Source: Capitulum mitella | Lineage: Eukaryota > Arthropoda > Thecostraca > Pollicipedomorpha > Pollicipedidae | Reading direction: 5' to 3' | NCBI GenBank assembly: GCA_030062745.1 | Contig: CP099850.1 | Span: 6,696,001-6,760,000 of the forward strand | Length of the DNA: 64,000 bases | Shown: positions 32,040 to 43,520 of the stretch, in pieces | Layout of the letters: each line of letters opens with the position of its first letter | How positions within the stretch are numbered: position 1 is the first letter of the stretch | The notes under the pieces: model-generated | Seen by the model: only the letters and a program-made list of their open reading frames with translations | What the model was told of the DNA's origin: nothing | Database searches by the model: none | Program-made: the position numbers and the translations under genes

Positions 32040-32111
32040 GCCGAGACGATTCGAACCCACCTGGCCATGGTGGGCAGCAGTAACAGACGTTTAACCAACT
32101 GAAACACGGAC
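32040..32111 (-). repeat. tRNA-like sequence (pseudo-tRNA or SINE head) with pol III A and B boxes
   Basis: On the minus strand TTTCAGTTGGTTAAACG (32088-32104) resembles an A box and GGGTTCGAATCG (32047-32058) a B box, about 45 nt apart as in a tRNA. The outer seven bases pair at five of seven positions. The T stem and anticodon stem pair poorly, so it is not a functional tRNA. No second copy was found here, so SINE origin is inference. Confidence 0.45.
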
Positions 32112-32372
32112 ATCACAATCACATAATATATAAACGTTTCTTACGGATTGTTACTTTGCTTTCATGAAAACATGACATACCGCATGGTATTGTGTCCGTT
32201 AAAATCGGAGTGAACATGGATCACAAGCGTTCGGTAGCCGAGATCTGGGCGACTTATTCAATGCCCATGGCGGGCGCCGACGGAGTCATTCCCAGTGACG
32301 TTATACAGCGGCGTGCGCAGAATGTGAAGAAATCGCTTGTTGAGCGTACCTCCTATAAAGGGCCTTGATTAC

Positions 32373-32528
32373 ATGGACTTACAACATATCATAAACAGGT
32401 GTGGTAACTGTACTAAGACACTATTTCTTAAAATATTTTCAAAGAAAAGAAGACGTCAGAATGAAATAAAAGATGAGTTGGGGTATTTTGACCAAATTCA
32501 GACTTTGGCATTTCTCAAGAATTCGCAT
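32373..32528 (+). CDS. Candidate coding exon, 52 codons, function unknown
   Basis: A frame from ATG at 32373 (MDLQHIINRCGN...) reads a basic segment FSKKRRRQNE, then DELGYFDQIQTLAFLKNSH, and meets GTAAGTAAT at 32529, a strong splice-donor match in phase 0. The exon could instead begin at an acceptor-like ATAAACAG ending at 32398. Composition is protein-like, with a charged helical look and a plausible nuclear-localisation-like basic run. It lies just upstream of block X copy 2 and has no counterpart upstream of copy 1. I do not recognise it, and no following exon could be identified. Confidence 0.28.
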
Positions 32529-32589
32529 GTAAGTAATGATATTTGGCGTGCATTTAATCCTATTGCCAGACGCAGAACGCTACTCTGTA

Positions 32590-33297
32590 GACTATTTCGA
32601 CGATGCTACGTTTTTTAACCACGAGCCATTGTTAGGAATGCAAACAAAGAAGTTGTCAGCACATGAGTAACTAGTAACAAAGGAAGTCAGATACCTGCCA
32701 TCATCGCCATCGTCCGGCTTTGTGTAAATAAAGGAAATGAATAAAGAGCCCATCATTAAAATAACATGGATCTTCATAATAAGTGTGCAACGAGGTAGAC
32801 ATTTGCTGGCACATAAGGGACGTCTGGGTGCTCGTCATTGACACGAACTACATGAGCTCGTTGACAGATAACGAAAGCAACGTCCATGTGGAGTTCGCGT
32901 GCTAGTCATGATAAAGACAAGTCTGTGCAGCGTTTATAGCTTTCGGCCAGAATTCAAGCGTGATTTTCTAAGCCGCCATTTTACAGACAAGCAGCGTGTA
33001 GTGTTTTCAGTGCGTTGCCAGCGTTCAGAGATGGTAACCGTTCGGTATATTTTGTGATGTTTTTGTGTCCGGATATACTGTGAGCCGCATATACATAATT
33101 CGATGGGCTTTACTTATGTCAAATTGTAACTAAGATTTGATAGTCACTGGAAGTGAAATGCGACTGTAGATCATCTCAGGTCAATATTTCGCGCCGCGTT
33201 TGTGACGCATTTAATCGTTGTTCTCCGATAAGGTAAGCACAGATGAGTGCAAATTCACAGAAAGTTGGGCAACTATGCAGGTAACAGACATGATGCA
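32590..33297. repeat. Composite duplication, block X, copy 2
   Basis: Partner of 13683-14393 in the same orientation. It is followed here by ~2 kb of DNA absent from locus 1 before block Y begins. Confidence 0.9.
32592..32777 (-). CDS. Small putative secreted peptide, 61 aa, in block X copy 2
   Basis: The frame starts MKIHVILMMGSLFISF, a good signal-peptide-like N-terminus (charged residue, then about 15 hydrophobic residues). It continues YTKPDDGDDG and reaches SCADN and VCIPNNGSW, shared with the copy at 13699-13872. It runs a few codons past the stop of the other copy. One 3-bp in-frame gap separates the two copies, with no frameshift. There are two Cys in the mature part against four in the other copy. 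Evidence of selection is weak because most differences change amino acids. Family unknown. Confidence 0.32.
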   Translation of the reverse strand: MKIHVILMMGSLFISFIYTKPDDGDDGRYLTSFVTSYSCADNFFVCIPNNGSWLKNVASSK

Positions 33298-35384
33298 CAG
33301 GGACGATTATGGGTTTGTTGCCCAATAATTGCATATCAGTATGAAATACGGAGTGGGTAGTTTGTGCACACATAAATTATTTACTCCATATGCCATAGGT
33401 AAACAGACGAAAGTCGTTGTCGGAAGTCTTAATGCAGTGCGCTGTATCTCAGCCATGAATGCGCCTTAATCAGGGTTTGCTGACTAGCGCCAATTTTTTG
33501 GAGATGCGTGCAAAACCTTGCCTAAACTAGCCTAGCATAACTCTGGCAAGATGAAAATGATATGCTTCAAAGAGACTGTTCTGTCTCCATGTGCTTTTTG
33601 GCTGGGAAACAAAGCTGAACACTGGTATCCTGCAAGCTAACACCCACCATAAGCTACTTGTGGAAGACCCTACCATGCTGTTTTCTGCAGAAGAAACAAC
33701 GACAAAACTTATAAAAATTGTCCAGATTCTCCATTTTTTGCTGCATGAAGCAGGGATTTTGCAACCAAACAGCATTGGTTGGAATTTATGCCCAAATCTT
33801 GGAAGGACCGCACTGAAATTTTGGTCCAAATTATTACATTTGATGGTGTGCTGCAGTTATGGCATGTTGGTGATGTAGCCTGAAATATTTTACTGCATGT
33901 AATTCTGCTTGTATGGAATTTCTAGGTGCAAGCAAAATTTCCTCCATATATTCAGAATTCCATGTATCCGAACCTCTTAATACATGTAATGACTTCTTGG
34001 GACTGACAGGTCTCCGTTCGTATGTCCAGAATTCCATATAATCAGATTACATGCATGGAAACTTATCTTAATAATGCCTTTTTTTGCCTACTGGGTTACA
34101 GGATATATAATGGGCTGAATAAATTAAGTACATTGTGTTATCCACTCCAATAGCACGAATTTGGCCAGGACTGGTTGTGCATGCTGAGTTTTATATCTCT
34201 TAGGTGGTGCTCCAGCTCCACATTAAGGAAATAACACCACCTAGCAAAAAATAGCATCACCTAAAACAGCATCAGGTGCCACATTTCTGACATTTTGTAA
34301 CAGATTGTGGAAAATTGTTCACATTTTTGGTAACCACACAAATTATTTGTTTTTCAGTTCTTTTCGGCTGAAATGGTATGTAGCACATGTCAACATTGCA
34401 TTTCAAGCATCATAAAACTACTATTAAGAGTACTTTCACACAGTGTAAGCGCTAGGCCAAAATCTAACTGTTGATTGAAATTTGAGTTGTTTTGTATATT
34501 CAAGGGCGGCTCTAAAAACTCAGGGCATGTTCTGGAATTTTGGCAAAGTTGTGTGAAAACAAAAGCCCTGACTTCTCGCAATGCATATCTGCCAGAACTG
34601 GTGCTCTACAGCTGGGCCTGCCTTGCTCAAGTTTTGAGATTCTGATTGGGTTGCTCCCCAGGACTCCTGTCATATCTGAACCATTGCTTGCAGACTGGGA
34701 TTTAGATAAGCTGTTACCCGGCAATATAAATACTGGCCATCGCTTGGCAGAAGATGCAGTGACAACCGTGTCACATTAACCGTCTCTGCAACTTACCAAG
34801 CATTCAGTGCAAAAAAACATGAAGGTGTCAGCAACAACAAAACAACACGCAGCATCACACGGAATTTAATTTCGTCTCTTTTGCGCCGCTATTAAGCGCC
34901 ATTAAGTCTGAACCACAGACATCCACTTGTTACGACTCTTACATTCACACGCATTATGTCTTATTTCCGAAGACGTTGGACTTCGAAACTTTTAATCGTC
35001 GTTCTAGAAAGTTAGAAAACACAGAGTAGACAAATATATGTCAACATATATAGCGACCAATTTTGAGAAGCACCAGAAGGCAGAACCAGACATCTACTGA
35101 AACACTAATGATTTACTTACGTACAACATAACCTTCAGGATTTTCCCGGGGTGACCCCAATTTTTTCACATGCTACCCCGCTCCGTAAGTTTTTTGCAAA
35201 TTGCCAAATGTATCATTATGTTTAATACCAATATATACGTGTCGGTCATGGAATTGCCCGGGACCGGGGGCCAACCATCCCACGACGAAACCTGGCCAAG
35301 GCCTAGTTTTTTTAGGGGTTGTCAATAGAAAAAAATGAGGGAATATGGGTAAAGTTCCTATAAGCGGCCTGATTTGGACCCAGC
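33298..35384. other. Extra DNA between blocks X and Y in locus 2
   Basis: About 2 kb with no counterpart in locus 1, where X and Y are adjacent. It contains CCAGAATTCCAT words repeated ~70 bp apart at 33955 and 34024, and a hairpin-rich stretch near 34200-34290. A frame of 95 codons at 33591-33878 has no features. Clear transposon ends were not found at either boundary; the last ~150 bp may be an extension of block Y. Confidence 0.5.
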
Positions 35385-35650
35385 CAGGCCCAAACCGGGC
35401 TAATGGCAAGGCCTGCCTGGTCCTGGTTGTGGCACTTCTAGGGTACGCTTTGCACCACTTGACTCAAGGGAGTGGCTACGTTCCTTTTCTTATTCTATGT
35501 AGCGGTGGAAGGTAGTGGTGTCAAAGCCAGGGCCCGGCAAGCCCAACTAAAAGCCCGCTTTGGGCCCGTGCCCACAGCTCTTCATTTTCCCACTGGCGCC
35601 CCTCAAGAAGTTGAGCCTGGACCAGACCTTGCCGTGGTCTCCGGTCCGCA
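35385..35650. repeat. Composite duplication, block Y, copy 2
   Basis: Partner of 14394-14672. Its upstream part contains CCGGGACCGGGGGCC and GGCCCAAACCGGGC, so the block can fold back on itself. Confidence 0.85.
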
Positions 35651-35726
35651 TCGGTCCCGGAAACTCTCTAAGACTGACGCGTCGGTGGCTGGCTCCTACA
35701 ATTAGAGGACACTGTACACGGCATAT

Positions 35727-36113
35727 AGACTCTGTAGCAAACATCGATGCTGTGCCTTGTAACCATTCACATGTATGGGATGTACCGCGTAAGCGGCCTT
35801 ACGCTTACATGACTTACTTGCTTTCCAAAAACGAGCCAAAGAAATACGTTGTAAGAACCATACAGGTGCGTGGATGCCACTGATAATGACATTATTATCA
35901 CGTGGTAGATTTTACGTAGATATCACGATGGCAAAGCAGTTCTTCATAAATCACTCGACCAATTACAAGCGATTGGGTCGTTGAAATACAACACACTCGT
36001 AATAACAAGTACCCAAAAGGTGGTGTTCGAACAAGGCAAGGGGTACGCAGATTTGCGGTAAGCTCGTATGGTTGTAAATCTCACAAGCATTTGTGGAAAC
36101 GAGTTTACCGTGT
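35727..36113. repeat. Composite duplication, block Z, copy 2
   Basis: Partner of 16268-16648. The plus-strand frame VANIDAVPCNH...VWDVPRKRPY...YVVRTIQVRGCH ends at the stop 35881-35883, the same place as in copy 1. The frame also runs open upstream through block Y to 35560, but that part is unrelated to the upstream part in copy 1. Confidence 0.88.
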
Positions 36114-38344
36114 AGGACGCATCCCCGCGAGGGGAGCCTATTCGTCCCCGTCCGAGATCTCAACGACTACCAGTCTGATCTGATCGCAACAGACGACAAT
36201 CGATTGACCACGACGTCTCGCGTTTTGATAAAAAGACATTTCTAAATGTTTTCAAATTCTGTGAGACAAGGATACGGGAGGAAAGCAACTCAGGAGGGGA
36301 GATTGTTTTACCTCTTACAACTCCGACGTTCATGTGCCGATTTTGATCCATGGTATTAATTGAGAGCTAATCGATGGACTGCTCCCGTAAACCCATAGAT
36401 TTAGAATTTCTATCAACCAAATTTCGACTTTTGACCTTGACCTTACCTTGTAAATTGATCTCAGGCCAACAAAAATATTTGCGTATGTTTAAACAGATAA
36501 TTACCTATATACTCATCAAAAGTTTTATTTTCTTTCTTGAGTATCCCATTTTTGACGGTCATTTTTCTTTCGCACTAGTCATACTAGAATTGTGAAAATT
36601 TGTGGTAATACTTAGAAGGAATAGAAAGGGAAAACGATTAAGTTTTGTGAAGCTGCTTAAAAAACCTTGGAGATGGTAAACACAAAACCAGAGGGATACA
36701 TCTGAAGAATCCCCCCTCTTAAAGGCATAGGGTTAAGTGCATACATAAAAAGTCTAGACTTTTTATGCTTTCATTGCCTAATCCACATTACGAGGGTAAC
36801 ACCGTAATGGGTTTTAACACTCACGAGCTGACCTATCCCCTTCATATAAGTGTGCGGAACTGCACCAAGATGCGTTATAGGATGTCGCATATATGATAAC
36901 TGAGCTGGAAGTTGGATACCAAGATGATTACCCATTGTAGTACCTCACCTGTCTGATTGTGCCCAAAATCTCCCGTAGGGCGCAAAGGTGAAAAAACGCG
37001 AATTATCCTCGCGAGTTGCTCAAAGAGGAATTCTTCAACACGCTCTAGACCTCGCACCCGTCATGTGCAGCTGCTACGCATGGTCGGAACGCTTCCTCGC
37101 AATCCAACTTCCCAAAAAACATGTCCACCAAATACCGCACCAGTAAGTGTTACGATTGCAAGTGGTACAGCTCGGTCATACAGCCGGGCAGGTAGCAGAT
37201 CGGGCCGGACACGCCTTGGGTTACCTCCACCAGTGCCAACAGTTGTCAGGAAACCCTGCCTGGGAGTCGCTATTGTGTTACCTCCAGTGTGCGATATTCT
37301 TTTTTCTTAATGCTACTGTCTACTAGGTCATGCGGATACCTTGCCAGTTTTCAAGGATCCGAATCAACTTCCGAACGCGAACTCTTCGAAACTTTGCCTT
37401 CGCCTTGGTGGCGGTCGAGGTGCATCTGATGTTATATATTTACATATATGTATGTGAAAATGTATATATATGGTAACACACATTTAATATATATTTTGGA
37501 ACTCTGAAGTGTGGTACCTTCATATATATACATACATACATATTTTCATATGTGTATGTGGGATTGGCCCTTCGTATGAATGAGGGTGATATACTTATTC
37601 GCGTTTCCAGAGGAAATCATTCAAAAGCATTAAACCTGTTGTAAAGCTCTAAACTTTGCCTTAAAAAGCAACTGAACATCCGTTCTGAAAGAAAAAAATG
37701 TGTGACCGCCGCACGCAAATTTCCAGTAACAAACGCGTAACAAGCTCTTCCTCTCAATCCGTAGGTCTTAAAAAAAAGAAGAAATGTCCTGCCGCAGGTG
37801 ATCTTGATCTCATTGACCGAAGTCATCTTTCTGGTATCTGCGCGTGAGCAAAGCGCGTATGTCGTTAACCTTTTCGAATCGTTCACTGCCAATCATACTC
37901 TGCTTTAGCTACGCAACGGTTCTCAATAAGTGTGAAAATGTGAATTTGATGGAAATGCTTTCTTTATCGGCAAAGTTTGAGACAATCGGAAACCTCCTAC
38001 GCCCTCGAACTTTCATTCCAAGGAGATAAATGGGTTACAAGATCCTGGTGATACGCGAGTTAAGCTTGTTAGTGCCAAACTAGGTCCCGCCTGTGGAGTA
38101 TTGTTGCGACAGCTGAACTTTTCATGCCTTTGCTATCAAGACAGACGGCTCCATTTCCTGACAACAGCCGAGTTCAACTCTCACTTTCGAAGTCCCCACG
38201 ACACTGCTGCGATAGCTGCGAACGCCTTGTGGGCCACTCAAAGGTCTTGAACTGCCAGCGTGCCTCCCTATGGCTTCAGAGCACCACAAGGCCATTCCCG
38301 AGTTTTCCCTAAGTTACCTTTGTTGCGAACAAGAACATGAACGT
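36114..38344. other. No recognised gene; one perfect palindrome and a microsatellite
   Basis: A perfect 24-bp palindrome with half-site CATAAAAAGTCT lies at 36744-36767. An imperfect inverted pair of (TA/CA)-rich microsatellites with ATGTGAAAATGTATATATA-type arms lies at 37435-37565. TGACCT-rich words occur near 36430. Open frames at 36957-37310 (plus) and 36875-37057 (minus) have no supporting context. Confidence 0.45.
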
Positions 38345-38480
38345 GAAGCAGGGACGGATCCAGGATTTCGCCAGGGGGGGGGGGGATGGTCAGCATGGAG
38401 CCCCCACTCCCGACTTCGGCCACCCCCCCATTTTTTGCTCTTCATATATGGAAAAACGTTCACCATCTCGGGTGCAGGGG
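38345..38480. repeat. CAGGGACGGATCCAGG-type element end with poly-G
   Basis: CAGGGACGGATCCAGG at 38349 followed by a run of G and then C-rich sequence resembles the ends of nonautonomous DNA elements such as the one at 14769. No partner end or target duplication was identified. Confidence 0.35.
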
Positions 38481-38699
38481 GAGATATTTGACGCAATTTC
38501 ACGTTTTTACCATACAGAAAACGAGATTCAACCCGTCGGCTTGTATGACAAAATGTCGCGTTTTGTGCCACCATGAAGTGACTGAAGTATGACAACACAG
38601 CGGGGTTTTAGGCGGCTGTGTCCTTCCCTCTTTTGCAATGTCGTGTCTGCATCTGGCCACGGGCACCTCTGCCCCTTCGTAGTTTCTGGAGACTTTTTT

Positions 38700-40270
38700 A
38701 AGTAAAGTTAGGTTGCTTCTTCCACTTACGGGGGCACTTTTGGTGGTCTCAAGCTGTTTGCAGTGTCAGGGCCCTCTAGTAGTCTTAGGTTCCTTTTTAC
38801 AGTCTCACGTATCACTCGGGAGGTCTCACACGCTCCTTTGGCAGTTTCAGGGCCATCTCTGGCAGTTTCAGGGACACTTAAGCCATCTCGGGTTCCCTCC
38901 TGTCGTCCCCGGGAATTTTTGCCTTCTAAGGAGCCCTTCAGACAGGAACAAGGGCCTTCTATAAGTGTCTCTCAGCTGTGAAAGAGGCACCGCTGGCAAT
39001 CTTTGAGGTCCTTAGGCCGTATCAGGAGCTGTCTGGACGTCTCAGGGTTGAATAGTTTCAGGGGCCACTCTGGTCATCTCATGGGCCCCCTTTGCTAGAG
39101 ATTGCTAATTAACAGTCTCAACAGTCTCAGTGGACCCCCTGTTGTCCTAGGTGTCCCTCTTGTCTCTGGTGAACATTTTTGCTGCCTCAGGGGACCTCTT
39201 GCAATTACAAAAGACCGTCTGGCGATTTCAGGCCCCCTGTCATGGGCCCTCTGACTGTCTCCGGTGGCTTCCAGTGCTGCATCAGAGGTCTTCGTCTGCT
39301 ACATGGGGTATGTCTCGCTGTCTTAGGGCCCCTCTAGCCGCATCAGTGGCCTTTGTTGGCGCTTCAGGGGTCTTACTCAGGTCTCAGGGGGATCTTTTCC
39401 GTGCCAGGAGCCCGCCCAACACACTCGGGGTCCCTGGTCGTTCAGGGCCTTCAAACTGTCTCAGAGGTCCTCGTATAGTTTTTGCCTCGCGAGGGCCCTC
39501 CAAGCCTTTTGGAGGTCTCAGGGACCATCTGCAGCGTAGGGACCCATCCCCTCGCCTCAGGACCCACCTGGCCCTCCCGAGGCCCTCTGACTGCTTCAGG
39601 AACCCCTCAGGTTTTCAGAAGGACCACTGCAGCCCATTTGAGGCCCCTCTCGAGATCGACAAGGTCACTGATGAATCGCTGTTCGAGGACCCCGCTGGCA
39701 GGCCAAGGTCTCCTTATGCCGTGCTGGATACTCTTATGTTCGCGCCGTCTCAGGGGCCTCTCTGGCACTTTAGCGATCTCATGGACCCTTTGCCGTGTTG
39801 GAGTCCCTCTTGCGGTCCCAGGGACGTCTTTCTCCACATTCTAGGGGCCATCTTGCCGTCTCAGCGTCTTTTTAACCCTCCCGAAGACTCTCTGACTGAT
39901 CAGGAACATTCAGCTTTTCACACAGGTCTGTCAAACCCATTCGGGACACTGACATCCTAGGGGCCCCCATGCCCTCCTACGGACTCAGTACTCATCTTAG
40001 CCGTCTCAGAAGCCCTGCTGTGGCCCTAGGGGCCCTTTGAAAGTTTCAATGGCCCTTCTATGCGTCTCAGGGGTCATCTAACCCTCCCAGAAGCCCCCTG
40101 CCTGCATCAAGAACACGTCACGTTTTCATAGAGACCCCGTGAAGCTCATATTGGGCCCATTCGAGGGCCTTTTTAAGTCCGAGAGGGGCCTCTTCAGGGC
40201 CAGCCGGAGAGGGACCCCTCTCGTGAAGTCCCTTGTCAGTCCTAAGGGGGAAGTGATCGCCGGCATGCCC
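38700..40270. repeat. Long degenerate tandem array, core TCAGGGGNCC
   Basis: For about 1.5 kb the plus strand repeats a variable unit of roughly 20-30 bases built on (C/G)TCTCAGGGGCCCCTCTGGC, for instance CAGTTTCAGGGCCATCTCTG followed by CAGTTTCAGGGACACTTAAG near 38845. Units drift widely in sequence and spacing. The array keeps long frames open, including the longest in the window (269 codons, 39151-39960), but their translation mirrors the repeat and shows no domain. Unit length and copy number were judged by eye. Confidence 0.75.
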
Positions 40271-40951
40271 CCCCCCCGGGATCAGCACCTTACTTTCCGT
40301 CTGGTAGTAACTGGTCTCATGTTTAAGTCACGGGAAAAACAATGCTTTTGCAGCATATATATGATCACTATTCTGTATTCTTACGAAATCACTAAATACC
40401 TAGCGTAGACTTCTTGGCTCGGGGGGCACAATCCCCATGCTCTTCCCTTTTTGGCTACTTCCTTGGCACGAGTTTTACAAAAAATAAAAGTTCATTTTTT
40501 GCAGACCAGACCCACTGGTAAAATAAGATTAAGAAGGAGGAAAACAGGAGTCACCACTCCTCCGTCATAACAGCAAGGGAACTCATCAGCAGACGATTTT
40601 TAGAGCTAAAGAAACCGGGACCTCATTTCGTTTTCTTTCTCTCTATGGCCTTCGTAGGGAAAGAATAAACTATCGTGAAAAATGAGGGTCATCTATCCCG
40701 GCAGTCTACTTTGGCGGTAAATTATCCTGAACGCGGTGCAAATGCAGACGTGATAGCTCATCTATGCACCGAACATCCCACTACCATCTAGAAGCAATGA
40801 ATCGTTCTGTTTGACGTTTCATCAACTTTTCGTCACCCACTTGCAAAGCTATTATTTCAATAGTTTAACCCAGCCACGACGGCCCCCTTGACCCCTTCGA
40901 GGTTTTTCACAGACTGCGAAAGAACGAACGAACGCAGCGCCACGAAGTTTT
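40271..40951. other. No recognised gene
   Basis: Begins with a short C/G run and continues as unique-looking sequence up to repeat R1 copy 2. R1 may start somewhat earlier than 40952, as the start of copy 1 lies outside the window. Confidence 0.45.
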
Positions 40952-42082
40952 GTTTACCTTTTGCTTGGTCATTTTTAGATCTTGTGTCACAGTTTTGATG
41001 TCAGGTAAAGTTAGGTGTCTGACCTAGGTCAGGTCAAGCGGACCAACGTCTTAAAACGTTTACCGACCCAGAATTTTTCGGAAAACATGATAACGCAATA
41101 AAGTTTTCAGAGATTAGAGATTCTGAAGGTGCAGCAAATCTACTATCTCAAATTTTTCGAAACTTTCTGTTGACTGACAGAACGTCAGCCCTATTTTCAA
41201 GATATGTCGTCGTTTTTCGGATATTAATGGAATTCTTGTGCAACCTTTAAAAGGAGGTGAGGTGACGCAGACGTCCAATGACAGCCATTGGGCAAAGTAT
41301 CAGTGACCTCCAACCATTGGCCTGAGGTCAGGCCACCAATAGCCGCTATGAACCGACATGCACCGCTACCAAAATCAGCGATGGATGATTTGAAATCAAT
41401 GGAAAATAACAGAATTGGCTATGACGGCTGCAAATAACATTGAGATGTTGAAGAAGTTTCAAAAATTTCGTATTTTGGAAATAAGCATGCCTCTGCAAAT
41501 AAACCTGCACCATTTGTGTCGACTGATACCTACTGTTTTTTCCACATTTGAGCATGAGCAACCTTCACAAGAACCACTAGCATCGAAACACACCATTTGG
41601 CAAAGCATATGTCGCCACAATAAAAGAACGCTAAAATTACTTACCGTTAATATCATCCCGCGTTTTGTACCGGCGCCCGCGGTGCAGTGGCAAGTATACT
41701 GCTGTGTCTGCAACCGAACGTTTCTAAGTAAATATGAAATAAATGAGGGAAATTAGACGTGTATTGGCATCTTCCGACTTTTATCTATTCGTTGGTATCT
41801 TTACCTAGGCTGTATTAATCCCATGAGATGTACGTCGTTTCTAGGTTTCATGTAGTCGCGTATGAGAAAACATGTATAGAACTTAAATGACGAACACATT
41901 ATCCTAGCAGAGAAGTGAGGTTAGATCTGAGCTCTACTTGTCACGAGTTTTCCAACGATACGCCTATTTTTATCGTGCGACCAACCGTTCGCGAGTTAGG
42001 GGGGATGGGCAGTCAACCGCCCCTCCCCCCACCAGCAGTCTGGCGTGCATGGCGCCGACTTCAAGTCGGGTGCGGGTTAAGA
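40952..42082 (+). repeat. Dispersed repeat R1, copy 2
   Basis: Partner of 1-1172. It retains TGACCTAGGTCAGGTCAAG near 41021, GGGCAAAGTATCAGTGAC near 41292 and ATCGTGCGACCAACCGTTCG near 41972, followed by G and C runs. The terminal part includes CCGACTTCAAGTCGGG, a small hairpin also seen in copy 3. Confidence 0.85.
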
Positions 42083-43059
42083 AATATGACTCAGCTGAAC
42101 TGCACCAAGTGCCTCTCCTTAGGCTGCGATGCATTACTCGCATCAACGTTGCAATGCATGTTTTGACATTGTGTTCCACGTTTTTTTTTCAAATCTGCAC
42201 ATTTTCTCGCAGACGGATGTTTTTTTTGGTATGACGACGAGCATTCTCATCCGGGGAGGTGGTCCTCTTCGTCTCATGCGGCGGGAACTGAAGGTCAACA
42301 AATCGGGACGTGCATGGGGCCTTAATGGCTTGCGGTAAATTCCCAGATGAGCGAAGACCTTGTCACCGTAGTCGCCGACAGGGCCGACATAAGTAACACA
42401 GTCTCCACTCCGTGTTAATCGCAGTTACATGAGCAGAGGGCTGGCTTGGCTAAAACCTTCCCAGGACACGGTTGTGGTGAGCCTGACTTCGCTACAGTAG
42501 CAATCTCGCTCAGAGTAAAAGTTGATGGAATCGGTGCTTGACATTCATAGAGGCTGCCATCATTCGCATTGTTGTGAGGATTAGATTGATTGCATAACAC
42601 AATGCATTATAATCGAACTGGTTATTATCAGAATGGTCCCAGTACGATAATGGCAGTGCGATAAGTACGATGGCATGAGCCCATGCAAGAAAAGTATGAA
42701 AACGAGCAGAGCGTCCATTTCCGTAAATCATTCCGTCTGGCTCCACTCAAAGCAGACATGTGCCGCGATCCCAATGGAATGCAGGTCATCCCCGTGCTGT
42801 GTCCAATCCCTCGTTGGCTTGGACGGGTCATTGGTTCATCTCGGAAGGGTCGTGTCGCTCCGGAGCACAGCGGCGCCCAGGTGACGCAACCCTTATCCTA
42901 GTCATCTTAGAATCTGCCACAAAACGATGATAACCCTCATTCCTTCAGGATCCCGGCATATATCTGGCTCAAAGGAAAGACTGGGATATTTTTACCCTCC
43001 TCCCGATTTCAGCATAAAATCACCGAACGTGATGGAAGGCCAGCCCCACAGGACTCCGC
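42083..43059. other. No confident gene
   Basis: Overlapping protein-like frames occur on both strands at 42510-42900: plus 42683-42901 (MQEKYENEQS... ending before GTGACG) and minus 42513-42746 with a hydrophobic stretch. At most one can be real and neither has further support. Confidence 0.4.
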
Positions 43060-43470
43060 GGCTGACTCGCTGAGTGGATTCAGGAAACGTCACAGAACAG
43101 AGCACGTGGGCCTCACCGCCCCCGTCCGCTCTGGACGAGTCCCCCCTGACGCCTACGTCCCTGTTGTGGAGAGCCGTAGCGCAGACTGATGCCGCGCCTC
43201 AGCTGTTGTGCGCCAGTCGGCCGGGCGGCCGATCACCCGGCACCGCTCCAGGCGTCCGAGCCCGGAGCACGCCCGCCCGCCCCAGCTGCGTGTCATTACA
43301 CGCCGTCGGCGGCCGTCCCGCCTACCGCTCGCTGCGACGCACAAATGCCCCGGGGCGAGCAGGCCGTAATCCGCTCTAAGAGATGCACGTGCGCAGACGA
43401 CCGGGAGCGGTCAGTACACACGGCTGGCGCGATGCGGGCCGACACGAGCAAACGAGAAGAGACAGGCTAG
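43060..43470. other. GC- and CpG-rich island
   Basis: Strongly GC-rich with many CCGCC and CGGCC words. It yields overlapping open frames on both strands (43074-43470) with low-information composition. Could mark a promoter, but no gene is visible. Confidence 0.45.
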
Positions 43471-43520
43471 CGGAAGAGCGGCTTGGGTAGTTGATTCAGT
43501 CTTCCCATAATCGATCTTGA

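Noticed and set aside
27893-34049. Possible target duplication GATTACATG flanking the THAP element A at 27892 and 34043
   Set aside because: The sequence before 34043 shows no inverted counterpart of the CAGGGAG terminus; likely chance.
39151-39960. 269-codon plus-strand frame, longest in the window
   Set aside because: It lies wholly within a degenerate tandem array whose unit lacks stop codons in this frame. The translation is repetitive (Ser, Pro, Arg, Leu) without a domain.
42513-42901. Opposing protein-like frames (MQEKYENEQS on plus, a hydrophobic frame on minus)
   Set aside because: They overlap, so at most one is real, and nothing distinguishes them.
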